From Thauera humireducens (GTDB lineage Bacteria > Pseudomonadota > Gammaproteobacteria > Burkholderiales > Rhodocyclaceae): a stretch of DNA of 64,000 nucleotides. Position numbers and translations under genes: made by a program. Shown piece by piece: positions 31,442-40,567 of this stretch (positions within the stretch are counted from its first letter, which is position 1; each line of letters begins with the position of its first letter). The notes under the pieces are model-generated. The model was not told the origin of the DNA and did not search any database. It saw nothing but the letters and a program-made list of their open reading frames with translations. The DNA is taken from the NCBI RefSeq assembly GCF_001051995.2, contig NZ_CP014646.1:3844001-3908000 (forward strand), in the 5' to 3' direction.

Positions 31442-32422
31442 TCAGATCACCTTCGCGAGCATCAGGTCGTGCGTCGTCAGGGCGCCTGCGAGGCAACCCT
31501 TCTTGCCGACGACCAGCAACTGGCTGATGCGCATGCGCTCCATCAGCTCGGCGGCCTCGACGGCGAGCGCATCCGGTCCGATCGAGCGCGGGTTGCGGGT
31601 CATCACGTCGGCCAGTCGGGCGCTGCGCACGTCGCAGCCGCGCTCGAGCGCTCGACGCAGGTCGCCGTCGGTGAAGATGCCGATCGGCTTCGCGCCTTCG
31701 TCAGTGATCGCGGTCATGCCCATGCCGCCGGCCGTCATCGCCAGCAGGGCCTCCGTCAGCGGTGCGTCGGGGGCAACGGTCGGTACCGTTCCGGCCGGGC
31801 GCATGACATCGCGGACATGGGTCAGCAGGCGGCGACCGAGTGCGCCCCCGGGGTGTGAGCGGGCAAAGTCGTCGGCGCCGAAGCCGCGCGCGTCCAGCAG
31901 TGCGACGGCGAGCGCATCTCCAAGCGCCAGCGTGGCTGTGGTGCTCGCGGTGGGTGCGAGGTTCAGCGGGCAGGCTTCCTCGGCGACTGCCGCCTCGAGA
32001 TGGACGTCGGCCTGTTGCGCAAGCGGCGACTCGGGGCGGCCGGTGATCGAGATCAGCTTCGCACCCTGCCGCTTCACCAGCGGCACGATGGTCAGGACTT
32101 CCTCGCTGGTGCCGGAGTTCGACAGCGCGATCACGACATCCTCCGGCGTGATCATGCCGAGATCGCCGTGTGCCGCCTCGGCGGCGTGTACGAAATAGGC
32201 CGGCGTGCCCGTACTGGCAAGCGTGGCCGCGAGCTTGCGACCGATGTGGCCCGACTTGCCGATCCCGGTCACGATGACACGGCCGTGGCGCTGCAGGATG
32301 AGTGCGACCGCGCGCTCGAATTCCTCTCCCAGGCGGTCGGCGAGGGCCGATACCGCGGCGGCTTCGATGCGGAGCACGCGGCGTGCAAGGGCGAGGGTCG
32401 GGCTGTCGGCGGTGGAACTCAT
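31442..32422 (-). CDS. kdsD: Arabinose-5-phosphate isomerase (KpsF/GutQ family)
   Basis: A 326-aa enzyme with an N-terminal SIS sugar-isomerase domain (VIVTGIGKSGHIGRKLAATL near residue 48; SNSGTSEEVL near 100) and two CBS domains in the C-terminal half. It makes arabinose 5-phosphate for KDO synthesis. The size equals E. coli KdsD (328). The start MSSTADSP is chosen because the extra upstream frame has no domain character. It begins the operon kdsD-lptC-lptA-hydratase. Confidence 0.93.
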   Translation of the reverse strand: MSSTADSPTLALARRVLRIEAAAVSALADRLGEEFERAVALILQRHGRVIVTGIGKSGHIGRKLAATLASTGTPAYFVHAAEAAHGDLGMITPEDVVIALSNSGTSEEVLTIVPLVKRQGAKLISITGRPESPLAQQADVHLEAAVAEEACPLNLAPTASTTATLALGDALAVALLDARGFGADDFARSHPGGALGRRLLTHVRDVMRPAGTVPTVAPDAPLTEALLAMTAGGMGMTAITDEGAKPIGIFTDGDLRRALERGCDVRSARLADVMTRNPRSIGPDALAVEAAELMERMRISQLLVVGKKGCLAGALTTHDLMLAKVI

Positions 32423-32511
32423 CGAGGTGGTCGAATCCGTGCTGTGAAGGGCTGCATCGGGCGCCAGGAGCGCGCAAGCGGGCGAATGGCGCTCTGCAGC
32501 AATGACTCGCG

Positions 32512-32519
32512 ATTCTATA
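32512..32519 (-). promoter_or_regulatory. Extended -10 element upstream of kdsD
   Basis: On the minus strand TATAGAAT lies about 90 bases before the kdsD start, in a 246-base gap. No good -35 box is visible at the usual spacing, so only the -10 element is claimed. Nothing else recognisable lies in this gap. Confidence 0.4.
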
Positions 32520-32668
32520 CCAGTCGACCGCCGGCCCGCTGTCCGGGAATGTGCCCGACCGTGGTGAATGCCCGCCGTGCTGGCGCAGGCGGGTTGCAAG
32601 CGGATGTCGGGGCGGGACGGCTCGGGCGTGGCAGGGCAGCTTCGAGCGCATGCCCGCGCAAGCGGGCC

Positions 32669-33307
32669 TTACAGGCTGGCACACACCGTGTAGCTTGCCG
32701 CGTCGTCGAGCGGGGCGTCGGCCGAGATGGCGGTGAGCGTGCCGCCCGCGTCGCTGCCGGCGCGCATCGAGCCGGTCGCCGGATCGCCGTCGTCGAGTGC
32801 GATGTCGAGCTGGCGGACCAGCTTGCCAGGGATGCTCGCCGAACAGGTCAGGATGCCGCCACCGATGCCGAGCAGGGTGCCGGCACGCTGCACGCCCAGA
32901 CGGCCGCCGAGTGCGTTGCGCGGAAGGTAGCTCGCGCTGCCGGTGTCGGTGCTGCCGCTGGCGAGGTTGGCCAACCTGACGTGTTGCCAGAAGCGGAAGG
33001 CGTCGCTGTCGGCGGTATCGTTCCAGGCGCCGTCGATGATCCCGTTGCCGTTGCCCAGCGTAGTGCACTCGCTGCCGCCCGGGCACAGGTGAAGGCGCGC
33101 ACGGGCGTCATCGCCGGGCAGTGCCCGGAAGCGGTCCTGGTAGGCGTGGATCAGAGCAGGAATGCTGCGGAAGTCCTGCGCAAGGTTCTTGACCTTGGCG
33201 CTGTCGATCAGCTCCTGTCCCTTGAGTACGCCCCCGAGCAGCAGGCCGACGATGAGCAGCACGACGGCGATTTCGACGAGGGTGAAGCCTTGTTGGCGGA
33301 ATTGCAT
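32669..33307 (-). CDS. Prepilin-like protein with type IV/II cleavage motif (212 aa)
   Basis: A 212-aa pseudopilin. After a short leader the prepilin peptidase site is QQGFTLVEIAVVLLIVGLLLGG, with cleavage after glycine, phenylalanine at +1 and glutamate at +5. Next comes KGQELIDSAKVKNLAQDFRSIPALIHAYQDRFRALPGDDA, a stretch found in a group of betaproteobacterial pilin-like proteins. The C-terminal part has four cysteines. It is the last gene of the nine-gene operon, and its placement suggests it may be the main fibre subunit. No peptidase is encoded nearby, so a chromosomal PilD must process it. Confidence 0.85.
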   Translation of the reverse strand: MQFRQQGFTLVEIAVVLLIVGLLLGGVLKGQELIDSAKVKNLAQDFRSIPALIHAYQDRFRALPGDDARARLHLCPGGSECTTLGNGNGIIDGAWNDTADSDAFRFWQHVRLANLASGSTDTGSASYLPRNALGGRLGVQRAGTLLGIGGGILTCSASIPGKLVRQLDIALDDGDPATGSMRAGSDAGGTLTAISADAPLDDAASYTVCASL

Positions 33308-33339
33308 GGGTGTCTCCTGTGGAGGGTGGAAGGCGGATG

Positions 33340-34044
33340 TCAGAGGCGACCGGCCTGCGCCATGCGTGCGATCAGCAGCGGGCGGCCGATCCAGACGAGG
33401 AGGTCGTCGTAGTCGGGGATGCTTTCGCCAGCCTGATAGGTGGATGAGTAACTGGCGTTGAGTCCGTCGGCGCGGCGATTCGGGCCCGTCGAATAGATGA
33501 TCGCGACCGCCTGCGAGTCGGTGACGGTGATGCGGCTGCCGTCGTGGGCGCGGATCTGCAGGTCGTCGGTCGGGGCGGTCACCGCGCTGATGACGGTGTC
33601 GGCGAAGGCACGGTCGACCCGGTAGTGCCAGTGTCCGCCCCAGTGGTCGCCGGGGCTCCTGCGTGGCAGTCCCCAGGCATCGGTGGCCGACAGCCCGAGG
33701 GTCAGCCACGGCAGCCGACCCTCGCGGGCGGTGTTGCAGGGCGGGCTGTCCTCGATCCCGTAGCCGGGCGCGCCAGGGTCGTCCTCGGTGCTGGGACAGG
33801 GCAGGCGGCCGTGGATGATGGCGAACCCGATGAGCGCCTGCTGGATGTCGCGCAGGCGGTCAACGGTGAGCTGACGGTCGCGAGCCTCGATGCGTGCGCC
33901 TAGCGGCACCATCAGTCCGCCGGCCAGAAGCGACAGGATCACCAGCACGATTGCGAGCTCGGCGAGGGTGAATCCGCCTTGAGCAGGACAGGGCGTGCGG
34001 GCGCGGCGCGTTGGCTGCGGAGGAGGGCTATTCAGGGAATGCAT
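33340..34044 (-). CDS. Pseudopilin with LPCP/LPW module (234 aa)
   Basis: A 234-aa pilin-like protein with a longer leader (about 30 residues, proline- and arginine-rich) before the cleavage site QGGFTLAELAIVLVILSLLAGG. The mature part holds ALIGFAIIHGRLPCPSTEDD and GRLPWLTLGLSATDAWG, a cysteine-containing module also present in the neighbouring 411-aa protein. The start at 34044 overlaps the upstream gene by 13 bases. It is probably a minor pilin of the same machine. The family is seen among betaproteobacterial pilin-like proteins, but its function is not known to me. Confidence 0.82.
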   Translation of the reverse strand: MHSLNSPPPQPTRRARTPCPAQGGFTLAELAIVLVILSLLAGGLMVPLGARIEARDRQLTVDRLRDIQQALIGFAIIHGRLPCPSTEDDPGAPGYGIEDSPPCNTAREGRLPWLTLGLSATDAWGLPRRSPGDHWGGHWHYRVDRAFADTVISAVTAPTDDLQIRAHDGSRITVTDSQAVAIIYSTGPNRRADGLNASYSSTYQAGESIPDYDDLLVWIGRPLLIARMAQAGRL

Positions 34045-35267
34045 CGGACGACGTCCTGGGTGGCGGGCAGGCGGGGATCGATGGTGCGGAACAGGGGCGC
34101 ACCGGCGAATCGGGGAATGCCGCTTGCGTAGTTGTGCGCGTTGTCGCCTTCGAGATACTGCGCGGCGTCCTCGCGTTCGGCAGTGGTCGTGCGCCGCTGG
34201 CGCTCGGGGCCTTCGCGGATGCGTTCGCCACCGAAGAGCAGCGCAGCCCGGCAAAGGTGGAGGGTGTCGCTGTCCGTGTCACGGACCGTCACACAGGGAG
34301 AGCCATCGATGCAGGCAGCGATGCGGAATTGGTCGCGCCAGTTGTCGTGTGCGACTGCATGCTCGCCGGGGAGCGCAAGTACGGTCGCCAGCGGCAGGGG
34401 GCCGGTCGCCACCAGGCCGCCGGCTGCGGCCGTGAGATGGGTGGCGATGAAGTCGGGGCTGGCCAGTGCGGCGTCGAGCGCGGTGGCGGCGCGTGCGCCG
34501 ATCTGCTCGATCCGGTCCGCATGGTCGTGGCGGCGGCGCAAGGCATCATGGATGTCGTCGATGCCGATCCAGGCAAGCACGTCGTTGCCGGCCACGTCTG
34601 CCGTGCCACCCTGGCGGAAGTCGCTCGGAACGACGAGGCTGTTGCCGCCGTCGAGGAAGGCGGGCAGGTCGTCGATCGCCGATGCGCTGCCCGGGCAAGG
34701 TCCCGCGCCGGTGTTGATGCGGATCTGGCCTGTCAGTGCCGCGCCGGGCGCGATGATGACGGCGATTGCGAGGCTGTCCGGCCCGGCCGCCGCTATCTGC
34801 CGCCCGGCACGGTCGAAAAGTCCGAACTGGCCGGGACTGTCCCAGTTCAGTACCAGCGGTTTCGGGTTGTTCTTGACACTGCCGGCGACGGCATACCACA
34901 GGCATTCGTGCCATCCGTCGCGCAGTTCCGGCAGTGCCAGGGTTCGCCATGGCAGGCGGCCAAGGCTCGGGATGCTGCGTGCGCCGCAGGCGCCCAGCGT
35001 GCTCGAGCCGCTGTTGCCCGCATCGGGGCAGGGCAGATGACCATGGCCTTCGCCAGGGTGGCGCTCGGCGTAGCTGATCGCATAGCCGATCAGGGCCTCG
35101 CGTGCTTGAGAGAGTGCTTCGACGCTGCGTGCCTGCGCGCGCGATTCGGCAAGGATGCGCAGTTCGCCCTGTGCGAGCAGGCCGGCGGCCGACAGGAGTG
35201 CGCTCAGGAGCAGGACTGCGAGCAGGCCGTTGCCGGCGACACGATGGCAGGGGCGGCGGGCGCTCAT
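34032..35267 (-). CDS. Large GspK/PilX-like minor pilin candidate (411 aa)
   Basis: A 411-aa protein. A hydrophobic segment after NGLLAVLLLSALLSAAGLLAQ lies close to the N-terminus and lacks the +5 glutamate, as in GspK. A helical part leads to ALIGYAISYAERHPGEGHGHLPCPDAG and LGRLPWRTLALPELRDGW, the same module as in the 234-aa neighbour. The remaining 300 residues include several cysteines and are unlike anything I recognise. By position, size and N-terminus I propose a tip-located, GspK/PilX-class minor pilin. That is inference. The start overlaps the preceding stop by four bases. Confidence 0.72.
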   Translation of the reverse strand: MSARRPCHRVAGNGLLAVLLLSALLSAAGLLAQGELRILAESRAQARSVEALSQAREALIGYAISYAERHPGEGHGHLPCPDAGNSGSSTLGACGARSIPSLGRLPWRTLALPELRDGWHECLWYAVAGSVKNNPKPLVLNWDSPGQFGLFDRAGRQIAAAGPDSLAIAVIIAPGAALTGQIRINTGAGPCPGSASAIDDLPAFLDGGNSLVVPSDFRQGGTADVAGNDVLAWIGIDDIHDALRRRHDHADRIEQIGARAATALDAALASPDFIATHLTAAAGGLVATGPLPLATVLALPGEHAVAHDNWRDQFRIAACIDGSPCVTVRDTDSDTLHLCRAALLFGGERIREGPERQRRTTTAEREDAAQYLEGDNAHNYASGIPRFAGAPLFRTIDPRLPATQDVVRCIP

Positions 35268-35689
35268 CGGAGGGTGTCGCGTTGGCGCTGGACGTGGAGC
35301 CGCGGCAGGCTGCTGTCGGCGGACCGGGCGGACGGCGGCCAGCTGTCGCCGACCTGCAGTCGCAGCTGCGATGCGGGCTGAGGGATGAGCTCGAGCGCCG
35401 GATAGGGCGCGAGCCGAAAGAGCGGAGCCGGTGCGAGCGGTTCGGCATCGAGCCAGATCGTGGCCCGCCCGGTGCTGCTGCGCAGGAGCCCGTCGATGCG
35501 ACGGGACACGGGGGCCGCGTCCGGCTCACCGTGGTCGACGACCGTTTCGCGGGGCTGGTCGAGGGCGTGACGCTCCGCCGGGGTATGGAACAGGCGACCC
35601 AGATCGGCGGCCGCCACGTTCGTCCCCCAGAATGCGAGCAGCAGCGTGAGAGCGCAGACGGAAACGGGACGCGGGCGGACTGTGCTCAT
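35264..35689 (-). CDS. Small periplasmic protein of the pilus/secretion operon
   Basis: A 141-aa protein with a signal peptide (VCALTLLLAFWGTNVAAA). The mature domain begins GRLFHTPAERHALDQPR and ends in a beta-rich stretch LELIPQPASQLRLQVGDSW. Its position after the PilO-like gene is where PilP or MshK sits in related systems. I therefore suggest it bridges the inner-membrane complex and the secretin, without a confident domain match. It overlaps both neighbours by four bases. Confidence 0.65.
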   Translation of the reverse strand: MSTVRPRPVSVCALTLLLAFWGTNVAAADLGRLFHTPAERHALDQPRETVVDHGEPDAAPVSRRIDGLLRSSTGRATIWLDAEPLAPAPLFRLAPYPALELIPQPASQLRLQVGDSWPPSARSADSSLPRLHVQRQRDTLR

Positions 35690-36282
35690 GGCGTCTTGGC
35701 GATAGCAGGCAGGGCGACACTCAGCCAGGAGAGGCGGCAGTCCGCCGTGATGCGGGCCGGCGCCTGGCTGACCACGCGTTCCAGCCTGCAGGCGCGCACG
35801 CGGACATGGGGCGTGGATTCGATGACGTCGAGCAGGCGCGGCAAGTGGCCCTCGTGGCGGAGGGCGAAGCGGGTGGTGGCCTCGCTGTGGAGCAGGAGCG
35901 ATGCGGGCTTGCCGGCCGGCGGTTGTGGAGGCGAGAAGGACGTCGAGAGGATGCGGGCGGGCTTGTTCTCTCTGCCGAGCCGCTCGACGGCTTCCTGCAG
36001 CGCGAGTGACCAGGACTGCGGGCCGGGCGTGCGCGCCAGCGCTTCGAGTGCCTGCCAGTGCTCCGCGGTGCGCCGCGTCGCGTCGGCGCGTGCGGAGATC
36101 GACTGCAGTTCGGCGTCGATCTGCGCATCCGCACGACGAACGCGGTCGAGGGCGGACGCCGCGTCATCGACCCTGGCGATCGAGCCGATCAGCAAGGCTG
36201 CCGCCACGACGAGCCCGCCCACGGCAAGCCCAGGCGCAGCGAATCGCGCAAGCTCGGCCTGGCGTGATTCGGCCGCCTTCAT
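35686..36282 (-). CDS. PilO/GspM/MshJ-like inner-membrane assembly protein
   Basis: A 198-aa protein with one N-terminal membrane helix (GLAVGGLVVAAALLIG), a coiled-coil-like helix (ALDRVRRADAQIDAELQSISARADATRR) and a small C-terminal alpha/beta domain. This is the architecture of PilO, GspM and MshJ. It lies directly after the PilM/PilN-like gene with a four-base overlap. The call rests on topology, size and position rather than on a sequence motif. Confidence 0.65.
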   Translation of the reverse strand: MKAAESRQAELARFAAPGLAVGGLVVAAALLIGSIARVDDAASALDRVRRADAQIDAELQSISARADATRRTAEHWQALEALARTPGPQSWSLALQEAVERLGRENKPARILSTSFSPPQPPAGKPASLLLHSEATTRFALRHEGHLPRLLDVIESTPHVRVRACRLERVVSQAPARITADCRLSWLSVALPAIAKTP

Positions 36283-37655
36283 GGGCGTTCACGGCCAAGC
36301 GTGTCGAGTGCGGTGCGCACGGAGATCACGGATCGTCCATCCGGACGCCCGGACTCGATTTCCAACGGGCCCAGGCGCTCGAGCCGCAGGGCGATCGCTT
36401 CGAGGTCCCGGGGCGCGGCGTGCATGAGCGTCAGCGTGATGAGGGCATCGGGCGCTTCCAGCGCCCACGAGAGCGAATCCAGGCTGGCGGAGGAGCCGTC
36501 CTCGAGGGCGTGGGAGACGTGTTCCAGGAGGGCGAGGGTCGGGACGCGCAGGTGTGCGGACTGCTCGAACTGCTCGACACTTGCCTGGATGAGGTCGGCC
36601 GTGGCGGGCAGCGGGGGAATGGAGGCCTCGATGCGCGCGACCAACGCACGCTTCGCGCTCAGCGAGGCTTCAAGCGCCGTGCGCGCCTGCGTCAATCGTG
36701 AAGCGTTCTGCCAGTTCAGCATCGCCGCCGCCATGCCGGCCACGCAAAGGGCGGCCGAGGCGCCGACAAGCAGGCGCCTCGGTCCTGACATGCACCCCGG
36801 AGGCATGGGCGTCTGCCAGCCCAGTCGGGGCGAGGCCTTATCCAGCCAGTGGAGCAGAAGACGAGTGCAGTCCAGGTCCTGGCCTTCCGTGGCGGCGATG
36901 CCGAGCGAAACGGGATCGAGCCAGTGCAGCTCGAGTCCGTATGCAGCGGCAGACGAGGACGTAAAGAGGGGTGGCAGCACCGCTTCAGGGGCGATGATGC
37001 TGACCAAGGGCTGTGCGGTTCCGCCGACGACCGTGCTTGCGTAGCGTGCGGTGCGTGCGATCTCGAGCAGCCACTCGGCGTTCTGCGCGGCTGCGCCCGA
37101 CGGGTAGTCTTCGACGAGACGGGACAGGCGGGCACGTCCTTCGGCGATCAGCGTCACACGCATGCCGGCCCGGCTGAAGCTGACGAGCAAGCCGTCGGCG
37201 AGCCCGCTGCAGGCGGCCAGCAGTGCGCTCGCCGGGATGGTGCATTCGATGCGGGCGCGCGCCGATTGCAGGGCGTCGATCCAGGGGGCGATCCGCTCCG
37301 GCCGGGTGAGGCCGCTGAAGAGCACGCGTTCGGTAGCGGCACCGCGCTGGCGGGGCTTGTCCGGCAGCGTGTCGGCACGGGCCCAGATCGGTTGAGGAAA
37401 CCATTGCGCAAGCCTGCGGGCGATGAGCGCGCGGCGATCCGCCCCGCGGACCCGTGGCAGGACCTCGGTCTCATGGGCTTCTTCACCGAGATCGACCAGG
37501 ACGCGGAAGTGCGAGCCGCGCGGGCGTGCCGCGACCCAGCGGGCGAAGTCCGTCGTCTGGTGAGGGGCGAAGCACTCCGCGCATTCAGGCCTATGGCTAT
37601 GCATTTGCCATGCCTCGAGGCCGAGTGAATCGATGCGCAGAAGCAGGCGGTTCAT
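36279..37655 (-). CDS. GspL/PilMN-like inner-membrane assembly protein
   Basis: A 458-aa protein. The first 290 residues form a cytoplasmic actin-like region as in PilM, MshI or GspL. A membrane helix follows (RRLLVGASAALCVAGMAAAML, about residues 298-318), then a coiled coil and a periplasmic ferredoxin-like part as in PilN. It thus looks like a PilM-PilN fusion, the layout of GspL. It should connect the ATPase to the PilO-like partner. The evidence is topology and operon position; the sequence is divergent. Confidence 0.68.
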   Translation of the reverse strand: MNRLLLRIDSLGLEAWQMHSHRPECAECFAPHQTTDFARWVAARPRGSHFRVLVDLGEEAHETEVLPRVRGADRRALIARRLAQWFPQPIWARADTLPDKPRQRGAATERVLFSGLTRPERIAPWIDALQSARARIECTIPASALLAACSGLADGLLVSFSRAGMRVTLIAEGRARLSRLVEDYPSGAAAQNAEWLLEIARTARYASTVVGGTAQPLVSIIAPEAVLPPLFTSSSAAAYGLELHWLDPVSLGIAATEGQDLDCTRLLLHWLDKASPRLGWQTPMPPGCMSGPRRLLVGASAALCVAGMAAAMLNWQNASRLTQARTALEASLSAKRALVARIEASIPPLPATADLIQASVEQFEQSAHLRVPTLALLEHVSHALEDGSSASLDSLSWALEAPDALITLTLMHAAPRDLEAIALRLERLGPLEIESGRPDGRSVISVRTALDTLGRERP

Positions 37656-37658
37656 GGG

Positions 37659-38858
37659 TCAGAGCGGAAGGCGGGTGATGAGGCCGTAGATCGGGCCGAG
37701 GATGGCGCTGGCGACCCACAGCAGCAGGGCACCCAGCATGACGGTGAGTCCGGGCTCGATGGCCGCCTGCAGGCGGCCGATGGCGATCTCCACATCGCGC
37801 CGGCACAGCAGGGCGATGTTCTCGAGGGCACGGTCGAGCGCGCCGGTCTGTTCGCCGACCTGGGCCATCCGGGTGAGCAATGCGGGAAAGCGGCTCGCCG
37901 TCTCGAACGCTGCGGAAAGCGGGCGGCCTTGTTCCACCTGCCGCGTTACGTCGTGCAAGGCGGCGCGCAGGGCGAGATTGCCCGTGGTGTCTTGTGAGAT
38001 GCGCAAGGCATCGATCACGGGGACGCCGGCGGCATAGAGACTGGCGAGGGTGCTGGCGAAGCGGGCGAGCCCGATGTCGCGCAGGATGCCGCCGACAAGC
38101 GGTAGCGACAGCAGCAGGCGGTGAGCGTGCACGCGAGCCGGCTCGGAATGGGCGAGTTGCCATTGCAGGGCGGCGGCCAGGCTGCCTGCGCCCAGCAGCA
38201 TCAGCCAGCCATGGCGGGTGACGAGCGCGGACAGGGCAAGCAGCAGTTGCGTCTGCAGCGGCAATTGTTCGCCGCTGCTGCGGAAGAGCTTTTCCATCTC
38301 GGGCACGACCTGAACCAGCGCCACGACGAGCGCGGCCAGAATCAGCGCGGCGACGATCGCCGGGTAGATTGCGACGCGCCTGGCGTGTGCGACGAGTGCC
38401 TCCTCCCGCTCCAGTGCCGCGCCGATTTCGCGGACGGCCTCGCTCAGCCGCCCTGCATGCTCGCCCGCCTTGATCAGCGCGACCAGCGCAGGGGCGAACA
38501 CGCCTTCCTGGCGCGCGATCGCCTCGGACAGGGGGCGTCCGCGCTCGACATCGGCGAGCAGCATGCCGATGAGGGCACGGGTGCGCGCGTGTGTCGTGGC
38601 GTTCCGCATGGCCGTCAGCGCCTCGAAGGGCGGGACGCCTGCGGCGAGGAGTTGTTCGAAGTGGAAGCAGAAATGGATCAGCTCCCGACGCGGTACCTTG
38701 GCGCGCGTCCGCCAGCGTAGACGGACGGGTTCGCCATTGATCAGCACCAGGCCCATCGTCTGCAGGCGCTGTTCGAGATCGAGCAGGTCGGCGGCGTCGA
38801 GTTCGCCCCGCACCCGACGGCCGTCGGCTGCCATGGCGCGATAGCGATGGAGGTTCAT
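37659..38858 (-). CDS. GspF/PilC/MshG-type inner-membrane platform protein
   Basis: A 399-aa T2SSF-family protein with two copies of the domain. The first has FCFHFEQLLAAGVPPFEALTAM near residue 62, and the second FASTLASLYAAGVPVIDALRISQ near 265. Three membrane segments follow the usual pattern. The N-terminal YRAMAADGRRVRGELDA is also typical. It is the platform rotated or pushed by the ATPase. The upstream open frame is arginine-rich shadow sequence, so the ATG overlapping the ATPase stop by four bases is the start. Confidence 0.92.
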   Translation of the reverse strand: MNLHRYRAMAADGRRVRGELDAADLLDLEQRLQTMGLVLINGEPVRLRWRTRAKVPRRELIHFCFHFEQLLAAGVPPFEALTAMRNATTHARTRALIGMLLADVERGRPLSEAIARQEGVFAPALVALIKAGEHAGRLSEAVREIGAALEREEALVAHARRVAIYPAIVAALILAALVVALVQVVPEMEKLFRSSGEQLPLQTQLLLALSALVTRHGWLMLLGAGSLAAALQWQLAHSEPARVHAHRLLLSLPLVGGILRDIGLARFASTLASLYAAGVPVIDALRISQDTTGNLALRAALHDVTRQVEQGRPLSAAFETASRFPALLTRMAQVGEQTGALDRALENIALLCRRDVEIAIGRLQAAIEPGLTVMLGALLLWVASAILGPIYGLITRLPL

Positions 38859-40567
38859 GCGGCGACTCCCCGTTCGTCCGCATGCGCGGCGAGGTCGATG
38901 ACGCGGCTCAGCTCTGCCAGCGAGGTACTGCCGTCGAGCACGCGCCGGATGCCGTCGTCGGCGAGGCTCGCGTGTCCGCCGGCGCGCAGTGCGGCCCGCA
39001 GTCGGCCGAGGCTGGCGCCCTCGTGGATGAGTTCGTCGAGCGCAGGGTCGATCCTGACCAGCTCCATGATCGCCAGACGCCCGCGGTAGCCACGGAAGTC
39101 GCATGCAGGGCAGCCGACGGGATGGAAGATTCGGGGCGGGGTGGCGGGGGACAGCCCAAGCAGCCTGCAGGCGTCCGCGCTTGCCGCAGCCTCGGACCGG
39201 CAGTCGGGGCACAGTCGGCGTACCAGGCGTTGCGCGATGATGCCGGCGAGACTCCCGGCCAGCATGTCCGCACGCAGGCCGATGTCGACAAGCCGCTGCA
39301 GCGTGCCGGCGGCCGAGTTGGCATGCAGGGTCGAGAACACGCGATGCCCCGTGAGCGCGGCGCGCAGTGCCATGCGTGCGGTGTCGGTGTCGCGGATCTC
39401 GCCGATCAGGAGGATGTCGGGATCCTGGCGCAGCAGCGCACGCACGCCGTCGGCGAAGTCCAGGCGCGAGGCCTCGCCGACCGAGGTCTGACGCAGCTGG
39501 GCGAGCGGATATTCCACCGGATCCTCCAGCGTCATGATGTTCACCGCCTCGACGTTCAGGTGATTCAGGATCGAATACAGCGTCGTGGTCTTGCCGCTGC
39601 CGGTGGGGCCGACGACCAGCGTCAGGCCTTCGGGGCGGGCAAGGATGCGGTCGAGGGTCGTGCGTTGGCCGTCGGTCAGACCCAGGGCGTCGAGCGGTAC
39701 GATGCCCTTCTCGCGATCGAGGACGCGCAGCACGATGTTTTCGCCGTGCAGGGTGGGCTGGGTGGCGACACGGAAGTCGATCGGGCGGCCGGCCAGCGTG
39801 ATCGAGATGCGTCCATCCTGAGGGCAGCGTGACTCGGCGATGTCGAGCCCGGCCATTACCTTGAGGCGGACAGCCAGTTCCGGCCAGAACGACTTGTGCA
39901 GTGCGCGCACCTGGCGCAGCGTGCCGTCGACGCGCTGACGGATGCGCAGGAAGCAGGCCTCAGGTTCGAAGTGGAGGTCGGAGGCGCCGCGTGCAGCGGC
40001 GTCTGCAAGCATCGCGTCGACCAGACGCACAATCGAGTTCCCGTCGGTCGTCGCTGCAGGCCCCAGAAGGGCGCTGCGCGCGTCGCGCTGCTCGATCTCG
40101 TGCACGATGTCGTCGATCGTTGCAGGCTGGCCGTAGTGGCGGTCGATCGCACGCGACAGCTCGGCGTCGGCCGCCAGGCGCAGCGCGATTCGAACCTGTG
40201 GCCCAAGCTCGGCGCGCAGCCGATCCTGGGCGACGATGTCGTCCGCGCTGGCCGCGGCGATGGTCAGCGTCTGCGACGCATGGTCATAGTGCAGCGGCAA
40301 CAGGCGATGCCGTTGCGCCAGCGCTCGCGGCACGCGTGCAAGGGCGTCGGGGTCGGCGAGGGTGTCGCCGAGGTCGACGCTCGTGTGCCCGTAGTGCGCA
40401 GCGAGTGCGTCGCGCAGCGCGGTGTCGCTGACGAAGCCGAGTTCGACCAGCAAGCGTCCGAGCGGGCGTTGGCGCCGCTGCTGCTCGTGCAAGGCGATGC
40501 GTAGCTGGTCGTCGCCGATCAGGCGCGCCGCGGTGAGGATCTGGCCAATGAGGACGGGTGCGTTCAT
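38855..40567 (-). CDS. GspE/PilB/MshE-type assembly ATPase
   Basis: A 570-aa hexameric secretion ATPase. An N-terminal MshEN-like domain (GQILTAARLIGDDQLRIAL, GRLLVELGFVSDTALRDAL) precedes the core. Walker A GPTGSGKTTTLYSIL is near residue 319, the Asp box EDPVEYPL near 346, Walker B LLIGEIRDTDTA near 383, and the His box near 410. The zinc site has two CxxC pairs, CPDC and CPAC. All catalytic elements are intact, so the machine should be active. No retraction ATPase (PilT) is present in the operon. Confidence 0.94.
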   Translation of the reverse strand: MNAPVLIGQILTAARLIGDDQLRIALHEQQRRQRPLGRLLVELGFVSDTALRDALAAHYGHTSVDLGDTLADPDALARVPRALAQRHRLLPLHYDHASQTLTIAAASADDIVAQDRLRAELGPQVRIALRLAADAELSRAIDRHYGQPATIDDIVHEIEQRDARSALLGPAATTDGNSIVRLVDAMLADAAARGASDLHFEPEACFLRIRQRVDGTLRQVRALHKSFWPELAVRLKVMAGLDIAESRCPQDGRISITLAGRPIDFRVATQPTLHGENIVLRVLDREKGIVPLDALGLTDGQRTTLDRILARPEGLTLVVGPTGSGKTTTLYSILNHLNVEAVNIMTLEDPVEYPLAQLRQTSVGEASRLDFADGVRALLRQDPDILLIGEIRDTDTARMALRAALTGHRVFSTLHANSAAGTLQRLVDIGLRADMLAGSLAGIIAQRLVRRLCPDCRSEAAASADACRLLGLSPATPPRIFHPVGCPACDFRGYRGRLAIMELVRIDPALDELIHEGASLGRLRAALRAGGHASLADDGIRRVLDGSTSLAELSRVIDLAAHADERGVAA

